The notes beneath the pieces were generated by a model. The model saw only the letters and a program-made list of their open reading frames with translations. It did not search any database and had not been told where the DNA came from. The position numbers and the translations under genes are program-made. A stretch of 64,000 nt of DNA from Citromicrobium sp. UBA3494 (GTDB lineage Bacteria > Pseudomonadota > Alphaproteobacteria > Sphingomonadales > Sphingomonadaceae), in assembly GCA_002377695.1 (NCBI GenBank), contig DFQH01000001.1:322093-386092 (forward strand), in the 5' to 3' direction. Positions 43,497-54,070 of the stretch are shown in pieces (within the stretch, counting starts at the first letter, position 1; every line of letters starts with the position of its first letter).

Positions 43497-44524
43497 GCTA
43501 CTTTCGTCGCCTCCCGTCTGCGCGTGCCGCTCAGCAATTCGGTGAGGGATGGGGCCGGCTGGAGGGGATGCTTCGGCTCGTTCGCCATGTCGAAGGCGAG
43601 GAAATTCAGCAGCAGCTGGAAGCCCAGGATGATCGGCAGCACGGCCACCATCACCGTTCCGGTGCTGGCGATATGGCCCGATGCGAGTGAATCGTACCAG
43701 TGCACCATGCCGAAAACCACGCCGAACAACAGCATCGCACTGCCCGCGAGCAGCTGGACCGAGGCAAGGCTGAAATCGCGTAACAGGTAGTTGTAGAAGA
43801 TCCGCTTCACCATTTCGCGCAGGTGCTTGATCAGGAACTGGCCGGATTCACGGCGAATGTTGAGATTGCTGATCTCTTCGCCATAGACCGCCTCCATCGG
43901 CACGTCGGCCACGACCGCGCGCGCATTGCCGAGATTGATCAGCATGTCCGTCTCGAAGAAGTAGCGCTCCGAGATATTGGCCGGCTCCAGCATCTCCAGA
44001 GCGCTGGCATGGATCGCTGTATAGCCGTTGGTCGGGTCGAAGAGGCTCCAGTATCCACTGGAAAGCTTGGTCACGAAAGACAGCGCGGCATTACCCCACA
44101 GGCGCAGGGCCGGCATCTTGCGCACATTCCAGATCGAATGGAAGCGGTTGCCTTTCGCGTAATCGGCCCGGCCTTCCAGAACGGGGCGGGCAATCCGGCC
44201 GATCAGCGCCGGGTCCATCTGCCCGTCGCCATCCAGCTTGACGATGACATCCGCCCCTGCAGCCAAGGCCGCCTGATAGCCCGTCATCACCGCCCCGCCG
44301 ACGCCCTTGTTCTGCGCGTGCCGAATGACGCGCACTCGCGGATCGCCGCAATTCTCCTCGACATGGTTGCCCGATCCCTCGGGACAGGCGTCATCGACCA
44401 CGAAGATCATGGCGACCTCCGGCCCGATCCGGCCGATCACATCGAGCACGTGCGCAAGGACTTTGTAACTGGGAATCACCACGGCCAGGGTCTGGTCGAG
44501 ACGGATCGGTGCTAACCTGCTCAT
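43493..44524 (-). CDS. Glycosyltransferase family 2, polyprenyl-phosphate sugar synthase type (GtrB-like)
   Basis: The 343-residue protein has a GT2 domain: VVIPSYKVLAHVLD near residue 16-29, VVDDACPEGS near 42 and the DGDGQMDP metal motif near 98-105, and ends in two membrane helices (about 255-320). This build is that of GtrB/dolichyl-phosphate sugar synthases. It is first of the gtrB-gtrA-GT39 operon. The 277 bases before it hold no clear gene. Confidence 0.9.
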   Translation of the reverse strand: MSRLAPIRLDQTLAVVIPSYKVLAHVLDVIGRIGPEVAMIFVVDDACPEGSGNHVEENCGDPRVRVIRHAQNKGVGGAVMTGYQAALAAGADVIVKLDGDGQMDPALIGRIARPVLEGRADYAKGNRFHSIWNVRKMPALRLWGNAALSFVTKLSSGYWSLFDPTNGYTAIHASALEMLEPANISERYFFETDMLINLGNARAVVADVPMEAVYGEEISNLNIRRESGQFLIKHLREMVKRIFYNYLLRDFSLASVQLLAGSAMLLFGVVFGMVHWYDSLASGHIASTGTVMVAVLPIILGFQLLLNFLAFDMANEPKHPLQPAPSLTELLSGTRRREATKVA

Positions 44525-44801
44525 TCTTTGCCTGCCGAATAGGGGACTACGCCAAGGGTCGAAAACGTAAGTATTGCCGTGGCTTGCAGGTGTCCGAGGC
44601 TATCGGGTCATGATCAACCGCAAAGCACGCAGTGTCCCATTTTCGGGCCGAACAAGGGGCAAATGATAACCAGGCGTGCGAAGCAGATGGGGCGGATGTA
44701 GACCGGTGCGCGCAATAAAGCTGAGTGCTGGCGCATTTGTTCAAGACCGAACCGCGCTTTCCTCCCATCTCGCGCGGGATCACTTACCACAGGAGATACC
44801 G

Positions 44802-45194
44802 ATGATCCTTCGCTACACGATCATGTATGTCGAGAATGTCGAGCAAACGCTGACGTTTTACGAGCGCGCCTTCGGGCTGGAACGCGGGATGGTGCACGAA
44901 AGCGGCGATTATGGAGAGCTGGTCACCGGAGAGACCAAGCTCGCATTCTCGTCTGTCGCATTGATGCGCCAGCTTGGCAAAAGTCCGGCGAGGGCCGATG
45001 CGGACGCCCCCGTTTTCGAGATTGCATTCGAGACCGATGATGTCGCGGGCATGTTGGAAAAGGCCGAGAGTGCCGGAGCGATCGTGAAGCAACCCGTGCG
45101 TGAGGAACCCTGGGGGCAGACAACCGCCTATGTCGCAGACCCCAACGGCTATCTCATCGAAATCTGCTCCCCGGTGCAAGCCCCCGACAATTGA
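44802..45194 (+). CDS. VOC (glyoxalase/bleomycin resistance) family protein
   Basis: The 130-residue protein follows a good AGGAG site. It has the two VOC half-folds: ILRYTIMYVENVEQTLTFYE near residues 2-21 and a second FEIAFETDDVAGMLEKAE near 72-90, ending AYVADPNGYLIEICSP with the Glu metal ligand. The substrate is unknown. It is convergent with an AraC-type regulator, and a link between them is possible but not shown. Confidence 0.85.
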   Translation: MILRYTIMYVENVEQTLTFYERAFGLERGMVHESGDYGELVTGETKLAFSSVALMRQLGKSPARADADAPVFEIAFETDDVAGMLEKAESAGAIVKQPVREEPWGQTTAYVADPNGYLIEICSPVQAPDN

Positions 45195-45216
45195 CCGCGA
45201 GGCTGCGCGCAGAGGT

Positions 45217-45861
45217 CTATTGATATCCTTTGGCCCGGAGGACGTCCGCAAATGGAACTCCGCGCCGGACCTGACCGGGGGTGACGCCCAGCCATCGGCG
45301 AAACTCCCGCGTCATGTGCGCCTGATCGGAAAAGCCTGCATCAATCGCAGCGTCCGCAAGCTCGGCCTGCATTGCACCCGTGGCTGCGAGCAATGCTGCA
45401 GATCGGCGCACACGCGCAAGCCGTCGCCACCACGAGGGAGCCCGGCCCGTGCCGGTGACGACGAGGCGTTGCAAGGTGCGGGTGGAAACACCTGCCCTTC
45501 GCGCTGCCTCGGAGGTGTTTGCGGCATGTTTCAGTGCGGTGAGTGCATCGCGGACCTGGGGGCACTCGATCAGGGCTTCCTGCAGCACTGCCCAATCCAC
45601 CTCCTCGGCACTGTCACGTGGTGCCAACCGCGACAGGCTCGCCTTCACCCCGACGCCGGGCTGGAGACGGAAGCCGATAAACCTGTCACCCGGCTCCACC
45701 GCGACACGTCGCGGAATATCGTCCAGCTCGGTTGCGAAAATGAAGGGCGCCGCGCCCCTTGGCTGGCAAAGGATCAGATCGCGGCATCCGTCGGGAAAAA
45801 TGGTTGTCCATTCGGCGGAGCCGGCTGTGAAAGACCATCCGTCGAGAAGGAGGGAACTCAT
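45217..45861 (-). CDS. AraC-family transcriptional regulator
   Basis: The 214-residue protein has a short N-terminal domain and a C-terminal AraC DNA-binding domain with two helix-turn-helix units (about residues 115-205): SEAARRAGVSTRTLQRLV and the second with AAIDAGFSDQAHMTREFRRW, followed by GVTPGQVR. It belongs with the AraC proteins that have a DUF6597-like N-terminal region. It lies 22 bases past the convergent VOC gene. Confidence 0.85.
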   Translation of the reverse strand: MSSLLLDGWSFTAGSAEWTTIFPDGCRDLILCQPRGAAPFIFATELDDIPRRVAVEPGDRFIGFRLQPGVGVKASLSRLAPRDSAEEVDWAVLQEALIECPQVRDALTALKHAANTSEAARRAGVSTRTLQRLVVTGTGRAPSWWRRLARVRRSAALLAATGAMQAELADAAIDAGFSDQAHMTREFRRWLGVTPGQVRRGVPFADVLRAKGYQ

Positions 45862-45931
45862 CCGCTATCCCTGAGTCTTCCGGGCTGGCAATCATCCCGC
45901 GCGGTCGTTTACTTCACCCTTGCGGCGGGGA

Positions 45932-47176
<1,245 letters not shown>

Positions 47177-47230
47177 TCAAGTCAAACTTGGTAAATGATT
47201 AGGGTTGACGTCGTGTAAACGCCTGTTCGC

Positions 47231-48154
47231 TCAGGCGAAAGCAAGCGCCGTATTGCCCGCGAAGGCGCCCAGCATCAACAGGCCGGACAGCCGCCCGATA
47301 CCCGGCAGGAAGCGGCACATGAGCAGCAGCAACAGCGCCGATGCGGCAGCGATCGGCCAGCCGTACTGGAGCAACTCGGTCGGCAGGGGCTGGCCCGAAA
47401 GGGTCATGGTTACCCCGCCGATCAGCAGCAGGTTGAAGATATTCGATCCTAGCACGTTGCCCATGGCCAGTTCGGCATGGCCGCGGAAGGCGGCGACCGC
47501 CGATGCGGCCAGCTCGGGGAGCGAGGTACCCACCGCCACGATGGTGAGGCCGATTACCGCCTCGCTCACGCCAAGATCGCTGGCAATCTCGATCGCGCCC
47601 GTCACCAGCCAGCCACCGCCCAGCACCAGCGCGGCCACGCCCGCAGCGAAAAACAGCAGCGACAGCAGGAAATTGGGGGCAGGATGCGCCTCCTCCTGCT
47701 CTTCGACCTGAGTGGGCGGATGGCGGTATCGCCACACGATGTAGAGCACCAGCGCCACCAGCAGGGCGACGCCGATATAGGACGAAGCCAGGCCCCACCA
47801 GGCGATCGCCCACACCAAAAGCGTTGCCAGCAGCGAGACCACGGAATCGCGCCGGCCCACTCCTGCCAGCACGATCGGCATGATCAGCGCGGCTCCACCA
47901 AGGATCAGCAGCGAGTTGGCGATATTGGAACCGACGATATTGCCCCACGCGATTTCTGGCGATCCGCTGGCGACCGCCTGCACGCTGGCCACCATCTCGG
48001 GCATGGAAGTCGCCGCGCCGACGATCACCAGTCCTGTGAACAGGGTCGACATGCCCAGCTTCTGCGCAATGCCGACCGCGCCGCGCACGAGAAGTTCTCC
48101 GCCCCCCGCAAGCGCGACGAGGCCGATGGCGATGAGGATGATGGAACCGATCAT
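47231..48154 (-). CDS. Calcium/sodium antiporter
   Basis: The 307-residue protein has ten membrane helices and the two inverted alpha repeats of the CaCA family: GAATSMPE with GSNIANSLLILG near residues 47-86 and VGTSLPE with GSNIFNLLLIGG near 208-250. Such proteins exchange Na+ or H+ for Ca2+. Length is as in YrbG. It lies upstream of ccrM on the same strand, with a 150-base gap. Confidence 0.93.
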   Translation of the reverse strand: MIGSIILIAIGLVALAGGGELLVRGAVGIAQKLGMSTLFTGLVIVGAATSMPEMVASVQAVASGSPEIAWGNIVGSNIANSLLILGGAALIMPIVLAGVGRRDSVVSLLATLLVWAIAWWGLASSYIGVALLVALVLYIVWRYRHPPTQVEEQEEAHPAPNFLLSLLFFAAGVAALVLGGGWLVTGAIEIASDLGVSEAVIGLTIVAVGTSLPELAASAVAAFRGHAELAMGNVLGSNIFNLLLIGGVTMTLSGQPLPTELLQYGWPIAAASALLLLLMCRFLPGIGRLSGLLMLGAFAGNTALAFA

Positions 48155-48283
48155 ATGGGGCGGCTTGATAGCATGCCCATCGCCCCCGCAAAGGGGGGTT
48201 GATGGGTGTCAGGCCCTTTCTCGATCCGGCAGCCTTCTCAGGGTGGCGCCCGGCTCCGGCGCGCATCCCTTCAGGTGGCGCAT

Positions 48284-49192
48284 TCAGGCAGCGGGCGGCA
48301 ATCCCGGATCGATCCCCGTCATGTCCTTGGAAACCTCCCAGAGCCGCGTGGCGAGCAGCGGATCGCGCGCGGTTGCCGTGGCCACCGCACGGCCCGAGGT
48401 CGCGCCGGTCGCCTCCATGAAACCGTAGGGCCCGTAATAGTCGCCGCCCTGCGCGTCCGGGTCGGTCGCCGCCTGCAGCGCGGGCAGTGCGCCCTGCTTC
48501 GCGGTGTTGAGCAGCGTCGCAGCGATCGGCATGATCAGCTTCGCCCAGCCGACCTGCCGGGTCAGCTCGGTCTTCGCGACGCCGGGGTGGCACGCGATGC
48601 TGGCGATCGGCGATCCCTTGGCGCGCAGGCGCCGGTCCAGCTCCAGCGCGAACATCAGGTTCGCAAGCTTGCTCTGGCCGTAGAATTTCTGGCGCGCGTA
48701 ATCATGTTCGCCCGAAAGATTGTCGAACTGGATCGAGGCCGGGCGGTGCGCGATGCTCGACTGGGTGACCACGCGCGGGTCCTTGCCCTTCGCAAGGGCA
48801 GGCAGCAGCAGGCTGGTCAGCGCGAAATGGCTGAGGTGATTGACCGCGAAGTGCTTTTCCGCCCCGCCCGTGGAAATCTCGTGCGGCACCCACATGATCC
48901 CTGCGTTGTTCACCAGCAGGTCCAGCGTGTCGATGCCCTCGGCCGCCTTGCGGACCGAGGCCATGTCGGCAAGGTCGAGTTCGACCAGCTCGATCTGCGC
49001 GTCCGGCACGGCCTTGAGCATATCCTTGCGGGCAGCCTCCGCCTTCGTCAGGTCCCGGCACCCCATCAGCACCCTTGCGCCCCGGTCGGCCAGCATTTCC
49101 GCAATGTGGTATCCGATGCCGGTATTGGCGCCGGTGACCAGTGCCGTACGGCCGGTCAGGCCGGGAATATCGTCGAACGTGAAACCCTTCAT
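48284..49192 (-). CDS. Short-chain dehydrogenase (retinol-dehydrogenase/WW-domain oxidoreductase type)
   Basis: The 302-residue protein has the SDR cofactor motif TGANTGIG near residue 20-27, NNAG near 90, a Ser in TQSSIAHRPAS and the YGQSKLAN catalytic block near 163-170. Its longer length and YxxSK context fit the 'retinol dehydrogenase 11-14' type. The start overlaps the rnhB stop by ATGA; a longer frame upstream reads rnhB out of phase. Confidence 0.9.
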   Translation of the reverse strand: MKGFTFDDIPGLTGRTALVTGANTGIGYHIAEMLADRGARVLMGCRDLTKAEAARKDMLKAVPDAQIELVELDLADMASVRKAAEGIDTLDLLVNNAGIMWVPHEISTGGAEKHFAVNHLSHFALTSLLLPALAKGKDPRVVTQSSIAHRPASIQFDNLSGEHDYARQKFYGQSKLANLMFALELDRRLRAKGSPIASIACHPGVAKTELTRQVGWAKLIMPIAATLLNTAKQGALPALQAATDPDAQGGDYYGPYGFMEATGATSGRAVATATARDPLLATRLWEVSKDMTGIDPGLPPAA

Positions 49193-49839
49193 GCGATCAT
49201 CTCCGCGATCATGTCCATCTGGGCCACGGGTGCGAAGCTGCGGCGGTGCAGCGGGCATGGCCCATGTTCCCTCAATGCCTGGAGATGCTCTGCGGTCCCG
49301 TAACCCTTGTTCCGGTCCCACCCGTAATGCGGATGATCGGCTGCGGCGGCGACCATCAGACGGTCGCGCCATTGCTTGGCGACGATGCTGGCGGCGGCGA
49401 TGGCGGGCTCTCGCGCGTCGCCGCCCACGATCGCGCGGGCGGGCCATACCCAGCCCGCATCGCGGCCCTGCGGGGTCAAATTGCCGTCTACCAGCACCAT
49501 GTCCGGCGCGCGGCCCATTGCTTCGGCCACGCGTGCGACAGCCAGCGTCATCGCATGCATGGTCGCGCCGAAGATGTTGCGCCGGTCGATCTCTTCCGGC
49601 TCCACCACCGCCACGCCCCATGCGCAGCGGCGCCTCACCTGCTCGTCCAGCGTGGAACGCTTGGTGGCCCCGAGCTTTTTGGAATCGTCGAGCCCGCCCG
49701 GGCGCGGCTTGCACAGCGCCACCGCGGAGGCCACCACCGGCCCCGCAAGCGGCCCCCGCCCCGCCTCGTCGACACCGACGATCAGCATTCCGGGCGGACA
49801 CTGGGCCGCAAATTCGGAAAAGGGACTTGCTGCGAACAT
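49189..49839 (-). CDS. rnhB: Ribonuclease HII
   Basis: RNase HII removes RNA from RNA-DNA hybrids and misplaced ribonucleotides. The 216-residue protein has GVDEAGRGPLAGPVV near residues 22-36, DSKKL near 50, LVDGN near 105 and AAASIVAKQWRDRLM near 132-146, carrying the four catalytic acidic residues. The ATG at 49839 was chosen; an internal ATG at 49788 (17 codons on) and one at 49845 are alternatives. The start codon overlaps the divergent gene's ATG in one CATG. Confidence 0.92.
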   Translation of the reverse strand: MFAASPFSEFAAQCPPGMLIVGVDEAGRGPLAGPVVASAVALCKPRPGGLDDSKKLGATKRSTLDEQVRRRCAWGVAVVEPEEIDRRNIFGATMHAMTLAVARVAEAMGRAPDMVLVDGNLTPQGRDAGWVWPARAIVGGDAREPAIAAASIVAKQWRDRLMVAAAADHPHYGWDRNKGYGTAEHLQALREHGPCPLHRRSFAPVAQMDMIAEMIA

Positions 49840-51049
49840 GACCATGAATCGATTTCTTTCGGCCCTGATCGTTACCAGCGCAGGCATGGCCCTCTCAAGC
49901 TGCGGCAATGCCAGCACGGGGGAGAACGGGCCGAGCGCCAACACCCCGTCTGCTTCCAGCGCCCCTGTATCGGGCACGGCGGACGAAACCGTCGGCCCCT
50001 TCGCCGTGGAAAACATGGGCACCTTCGAAGAGCCGTGGGCAGCGGACTTCGTGCCCGGCACGCAGTACCTCGTCATTACCGAAAAGGCCGGATCGCTGGC
50101 TGCGGTGAATACGCGGACCGGAGAGCGCATGGAAATCACCGGCGCCCCGACAGTCGACTACGGCGGCCAGGGCGGCCTGGGCGATATCGCCTTCCTGCAG
50201 AGCGAGGCGGATGACGAAATCGGCACCCGCACGATCTACCTCAGCTGGGCCGAAGCCGGTGACGGCGATACACGCGGCGCAGTGGTCGGGCGCGGCCAGC
50301 TGGTCTGTCAGGGCAACGCCGATTGCGCGGTGGAAGACCTGAACGTGATCTGGCGGCAGACCCCGAAGGTGACGGGGCGCGGCCACTACTCGCACCGCAT
50401 CGCCTTCAGCCCGGACGAGCAATATCTTTTCGTCGCCAGCGGCGACCGCCAGAAGCAGACGCCTGCGCAGGATACCTCCAACACGCTGGGCACGGTCGTG
50501 CGCCTCGATCTCGATGGCAGCGCGGCGGCGGGCAATCCGCTGGCGGACCGCGGATCGCCCAGCGACCAGATCTGGAGCTGGGGCCACCGCAATATCCTGG
50601 GCCTGCAATTCGACAGCGCCGGTCGGCTATGGGATCTGGAGCACGGGCCCGCTGGCGGTGACGAGCTGAACCTGGTGCAGCGCGGCAATAATTACGGCTG
50701 GCCGGTGCGGTCCGAAGGCGACAACTACAACGGCACGCCCATCCCCGATCATTCGCCCGACGATGGCTTCACCAAGCCCGCGATCGAATGGACCCCGGTT
50801 ATCGCGCCGGGCGATTTCCTGTTCTATTCGGGCGACATGTTTGCCGACTGGCGCGGCGATGCGCTGATCGCAAACCTGAAGGAACAGAATATCGTGCGTG
50901 TCGATATGGACGGCACCACCGCTACCGAGGCCGCCCGCTACGAGTTCGGCGAAAGACTGCGCGAGATCGTGCAGGGCCCGGACGGCGCGCTCTACGTGTT
51001 GGAGGATGGCAAGAACGGCCGCCTGCGCAAGCTGACGCCGGCGGGATAG
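49838..51049 (+). CDS. PQQ-dependent sugar dehydrogenase (YliI-like), lipoprotein
   Basis: The 403-residue protein begins with a lipobox (MALSSC after a hydrophobic MNRFLSALIVTSAG), so it is a membrane-anchored periplasmic lipoprotein. It is a six-bladed propeller of the soluble aldose/glucose dehydrogenase type: GGQGGLGDIAF near residue 113, GHYSHRIAFSPD near 180, GHRNILGLQFD near 252 and GLPPG-like LEHGPAGGDELNLV near 268. These use PQQ and pass electrons to the respiratory chain. A GC-rich hairpin follows the stop. Confidence 0.85.
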   Translation: MTMNRFLSALIVTSAGMALSSCGNASTGENGPSANTPSASSAPVSGTADETVGPFAVENMGTFEEPWAADFVPGTQYLVITEKAGSLAAVNTRTGERMEITGAPTVDYGGQGGLGDIAFLQSEADDEIGTRTIYLSWAEAGDGDTRGAVVGRGQLVCQGNADCAVEDLNVIWRQTPKVTGRGHYSHRIAFSPDEQYLFVASGDRQKQTPAQDTSNTLGTVVRLDLDGSAAAGNPLADRGSPSDQIWSWGHRNILGLQFDSAGRLWDLEHGPAGGDELNLVQRGNNYGWPVRSEGDNYNGTPIPDHSPDDGFTKPAIEWTPVIAPGDFLFYSGDMFADWRGDALIANLKEQNIVRVDMDGTTATEAARYEFGERLREIVQGPDGALYVLEDGKNGRLRKLTPAG

Positions 51050-51080
51050 ACGAGCCGGATCGATCCAAAACGGTCGACAG

Positions 51081-51111
51081 CGGGCGCGCGGGGGATTAAC
51101 CCGCGCGCCCG
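51081..51111 (+). terminator. Probable terminator after the sugar dehydrogenase
   Basis: CGGGCGCGCGGG and CCCGCGCGCCCG form a perfect 12-bp stem around a seven-base loop, 31 bases past the stop. The following TTCGCTTTC is only weakly T-rich, so termination may be partial. Confidence 0.6.
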
Positions 51112-51131
51112 TTCGCTTTCAGGCCTTGCCC

Positions 51132-51674
51132 ATGCCCACCATCGTTCCCTTCGACGCCGTACCATCGGCGCTCCACGAGCAACTGCTCGACGCCGCCTTC
51201 GGCGCGGACCGGACCTCGCGCACCGCCTATCGCATCCGCGAGGGGCTGGATCGGCTGGCCGGCCTGAGCTTTGCCGCGCTGGATGACGAGGAGTTTCTGG
51301 CGGGCACGATCGAATTGTGGCCGGTTTCGCTGACCGACGAGGACGGGCGGCAATATCCGCTGCTGATGGTCGGCCCCGTGGCGGTCGCGCCCAGCCGCCA
51401 GAACGAAGGCTATGGCCGCGCTCTGATGGCTGCGTCGCTGGGCGCGGTCGAAGGCATGGCGAGCGACGATGCGCCCGCTCTGCCGCAGGTGCTGATCGGC
51501 GATCCCGAATATTACGGCAAATGGGATTTCACCGCCGCACCGACGGCCGGATGGGACACGCCCGGCCCGGTCGAGCAGCATCGCCTGCTGGTGCGCTGCG
51601 CCAATCCGGCAATCCTGCCCAAGCGCGGGATGCTGGGGCCGTGGCGCCAGGGCGATGATCGGGGCGAGGAATAG
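51132..51674 (+). CDS. GNAT-family N-acetyltransferase
   Basis: The 180-residue protein has a YhbS/GNAT shape: FGADRTSRTAYRIREG near residue 20-35, a motif-A-like VGPVAVAPSRQNEGYGRALM near 77-96 with the acetyl-CoA loop, and YYGKWDFTA near 129. The ATG at 51132 was chosen; a TTG at 51126 is two codons upstream. It leads a run with DUF1285, NUDIX and cca genes. The substrate is unknown. Confidence 0.83.
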   Translation: MPTIVPFDAVPSALHEQLLDAAFGADRTSRTAYRIREGLDRLAGLSFAALDDEEFLAGTIELWPVSLTDEDGRQYPLLMVGPVAVAPSRQNEGYGRALMAASLGAVEGMASDDAPALPQVLIGDPEYYGKWDFTAAPTAGWDTPGPVEQHRLLVRCANPAILPKRGMLGPWRQGDDRGEE

Positions 51675-51736
51675 CCACAACCCCGCACTTAGCCCGAATT
51701 GCGCGAACCCCGCGCTTCTGCCAGAGAATTCCCGCA

Positions 51737-52294
51737 ATGCCCTACGAACCCCCGCCCCATCTTGCATCGCTGACCCTGTCGCAGATCGCCGAGCAGGTGC
51801 AGGCGCGCAAGCTGCCCCCCGTCGATAACTGGGCGCCGCAGAAAGAGGGCGATTCGGGCATGCGGATCGCCGCCGACGGCACCTGGTTCCACGATGGATC
51901 GCCGATCACGCGCGAGGCGATGGTGCGGGCCTTTTCCGGCCTGCTGATCCGCGACGAAAGCGGCGCGCATTTCCTTGTCTCTCCGTTCGAGAAGCTGTCC
52001 ATCGAAGTGGAGGACGCCGCCTTCGTCGCGACCGACATGGTGGTGCGGGACGAAGACGGCAGAACCACCCTCGCCTTCCGTCTCAATACGGACGAGCTGG
52101 TGATCGCCGGGCCGGACCATCCGATCGCGGCGCGCGGGGACGCGGAAACGCCCGCGCTCTATCTGGGCGTGCGACGCGGGCTGGAAGCGCGGCTCAACCG
52201 CAGCACTTACCAGCAGCTTGCCGAGCATGCGCTTGCCACTGGCGATGACTGGACCGTCTCCAGCGCGGGCGAGAGCTTTCGCCTGAAGCCGTGA
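51737..52294 (+). CDS. DUF1285 domain protein
   Basis: The 185-residue protein matches DUF1285: IAADGTWFHDGSPITREAM near 44-62, LVSPFEKLSIEVEDAAF near 81-97 and AALYLGVRRGLEARLNR-like text near 142-158. The function of this family is unknown. The stop overlaps the NUDIX gene by GTGA, so the two are translated together. Confidence 0.88.
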   Translation: MPYEPPPHLASLTLSQIAEQVQARKLPPVDNWAPQKEGDSGMRIAADGTWFHDGSPITREAMVRAFSGLLIRDESGAHFLVSPFEKLSIEVEDAAFVATDMVVRDEDGRTTLAFRLNTDELVIAGPDHPIAARGDAETPALYLGVRRGLEARLNRSTYQQLAEHALATGDDWTVSSAGESFRLKP

Positions 52295-52893
52295 GCGCGC
52301 TTTTCGACCGCCTCCAGCGCGTGTTCGATGACGGGCACGGCGTCGAACTGTCCGATCTGCTGACCGATGCGCGCTTTGCCGGGAGCGATCCACGCCCCGC
52401 CGCCGTGCTGGTCGCCGTGACCGACCGACCGCAGCCGGGCCTGATCCTGACACAGCGGCCGCACGACATGCGCGACCATCCCGGCCAGGTCGCGCTGCCC
52501 GGCGGCAAGCTGGACCCCGGCGAGAACTCGATCGAGGCCGCGCTGCGCGAGGCGGAGGAGGAACTGGCCCTGCGCGCGCGCGATGTCCGCGTGATCGGCG
52601 CGACCGATCGCTATCTGACCGGAACGGGGTTCGAAATTACTCCCGTGCTCGGCATGATCCCGCCCGATCTTCCGCTGCGGGCCAACCCGGCAGAGGTCGA
52701 AAGCTGGTTCGAGGTGCCATTGGCCACCGTGCTCGACCCGGCGAAATACGACGAACAGTCTGCCCTGTGGCGCGGGGCGGAGCGCCGCTATTACGAACTG
52801 CATCACGAAGGCTACCGCATCTGGGGCGTGACCGCGGCGATCCTGCTCAATCTCTCGCGCCGCCTCCAACTGACGGAGCTGTTCGATGGTTGA
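52291..52893 (+). CDS. NUDIX hydrolase, CoA pyrophosphatase type
   Basis: The 200-residue protein starts at GTG in the DUF1285 stop. It has the NUDIX box GGKLDPGEN followed by AALREAEEEL, preceded by the RPHDMRDHPGQVALPGG segment that marks CoA pyrophosphatases. It likely cuts coenzyme A to 4'-phosphopantetheine and 3',5'-ADP. Its stop overlaps the cca start by eight bases. Confidence 0.9.
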   Translation: MSALFDRLQRVFDDGHGVELSDLLTDARFAGSDPRPAAVLVAVTDRPQPGLILTQRPHDMRDHPGQVALPGGKLDPGENSIEAALREAEEELALRARDVRVIGATDRYLTGTGFEITPVLGMIPPDLPLRANPAEVESWFEVPLATVLDPAKYDEQSALWRGAERRYYELHHEGYRIWGVTAAILLNLSRRLQLTELFDG

Positions 52894-54070
52894 GGTTCTG
52901 CCCAAGGCCGAATGGACGCAGCGCGCCGATCTTGCCGCGCTGGCGACTGCACTGGGTGCGCAGAACATCCGCTGGGTGGGCGGCGCGGTGCGCGACACGC
53001 TGCTGGGCCACCGGGTCAAGGATATCGACGCGGCCACGCCCCTGCGGCCCGAAGAGGTCGTGGAAGCGTGCAAGGCCGCGGGGATCAGGACCGTGCCCAC
53101 CGGGATCGATCACGGAACCATCACCGCCCTGCTGGATGGCGGGCCAGTGGAGGTGACGACGCTGCGTCATGACGTCAGCACCGATGGTCGCCGCGCGACG
53201 GTGGCCTTCGCGCAGGATTGGCGCGAGGATGCCGCAAGGCGGGATTTCACGATCAATGCGCTTTATGTCGATCCGCAGACACTGGAAATATTCGATTATT
53301 TCGGCGGGCTGGACGATCTGGACGCGCGCCGCGTGCGCTTCATCGGCGATCCGCACCAGCGCATCCGCGAGGATCATCTGCGGATCCTGCGCTACTACCG
53401 CTTCCAGGCGCGCTTCGGCGCCGATCTGGATGAAGCAGCGGAGGAAGCCTGCGCCGAGCTGGCGCCGACGATGAAGGGCCTGAGCCGCGAACGGGTGGCG
53501 ATGGAGCTGATGGCGATCCTGGCCCTGCCCGATCCCGCGCCCACGATTGCGCGAATGCGCGCGCGCGGCGTGCTCCCGGTGATCCTGCCCGAAGCGGGCA
53601 CCAGCCAGATCGCGGCGCTGCAACGCCTGATCGAGACCGAAGCCCGCTTCGAGGCGGAGGGGCGCGCGCTGGTCCGCCTCGCGGCACTGATCCCTGCGGT
53701 CGAAAGCGTGGCCGAAAGCGTCGCCGCACGGCTGCGCCTCTCCCGCAAGGACCGCGATTGCCTGGCGTGTCTGGCAGGCGCACGCGACGCGGATGGGGAT
53801 GCCCCGAAGGCGCTGGCCTATTCGCATGGCAGAACCTGCGCCGCGGGGCGCCTGCTGCTGATCGGGGCGGACCCTCGCCCGCTGGAAGACTGGGAGATTC
53901 CGGATCTCCCCCTGAAGGGGGGCGAGATCGTTCAGCGGGGCCTTTCGGGTGCCGATGTCTCGCGCATGCTGCGCAAGGTGGAGGCGCGCTGGATCGAGGA
54001 GGATTTTCCTGACCGCGAACGGGTCCTTGGGCTGCTCGAAGAGGAATTGTCTGACCGAACAACCTCTTAA
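52886..54070 (+). CDS. cca: CCA tRNA nucleotidyltransferase
   Basis: This enzyme adds or repairs the 3' CCA of tRNAs. The 394-residue protein is a class II CCA/poly(A) polymerase: GGAVRDTLLG near residues 32-41, catalytic DID at 46-48, RRDFTINAL near 116-124 and a YYRFQARFGADLDE segment near 169-182. The C-terminal part is less conserved. The encoded tRNA-Phe in this window has its own CCA, so here it may act mainly in repair. The next gene is 228 bases away, with no clear gene in between. Confidence 0.95.
   Translation: MVEVLPKAEWTQRADLAALATALGAQNIRWVGGAVRDTLLGHRVKDIDAATPLRPEEVVEACKAAGIRTVPTGIDHGTITALLDGGPVEVTTLRHDVSTDGRRATVAFAQDWREDAARRDFTINALYVDPQTLEIFDYFGGLDDLDARRVRFIGDPHQRIREDHLRILRYYRFQARFGADLDEAAEEACAELAPTMKGLSRERVAMELMAILALPDPAPTIARMRARGVLPVILPEAGTSQIAALQRLIETEARFEAEGRALVRLAALIPAVESVAESVAARLRLSRKDRDCLACLAGARDADGDAPKALAYSHGRTCAAGRLLLIGADPRPLEDWEIPDLPLKGGEIVQRGLSGADVSRMLRKVEARWIEEDFPDRERVLGLLEEELSDRTTS

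Noticed and set aside
44525..44801. 78-codon minus-strand frame between the gtr cassette and the VOC gene
   Set aside because: It has no ribosome binding site, no recognisable motif and an irregular codon pattern.
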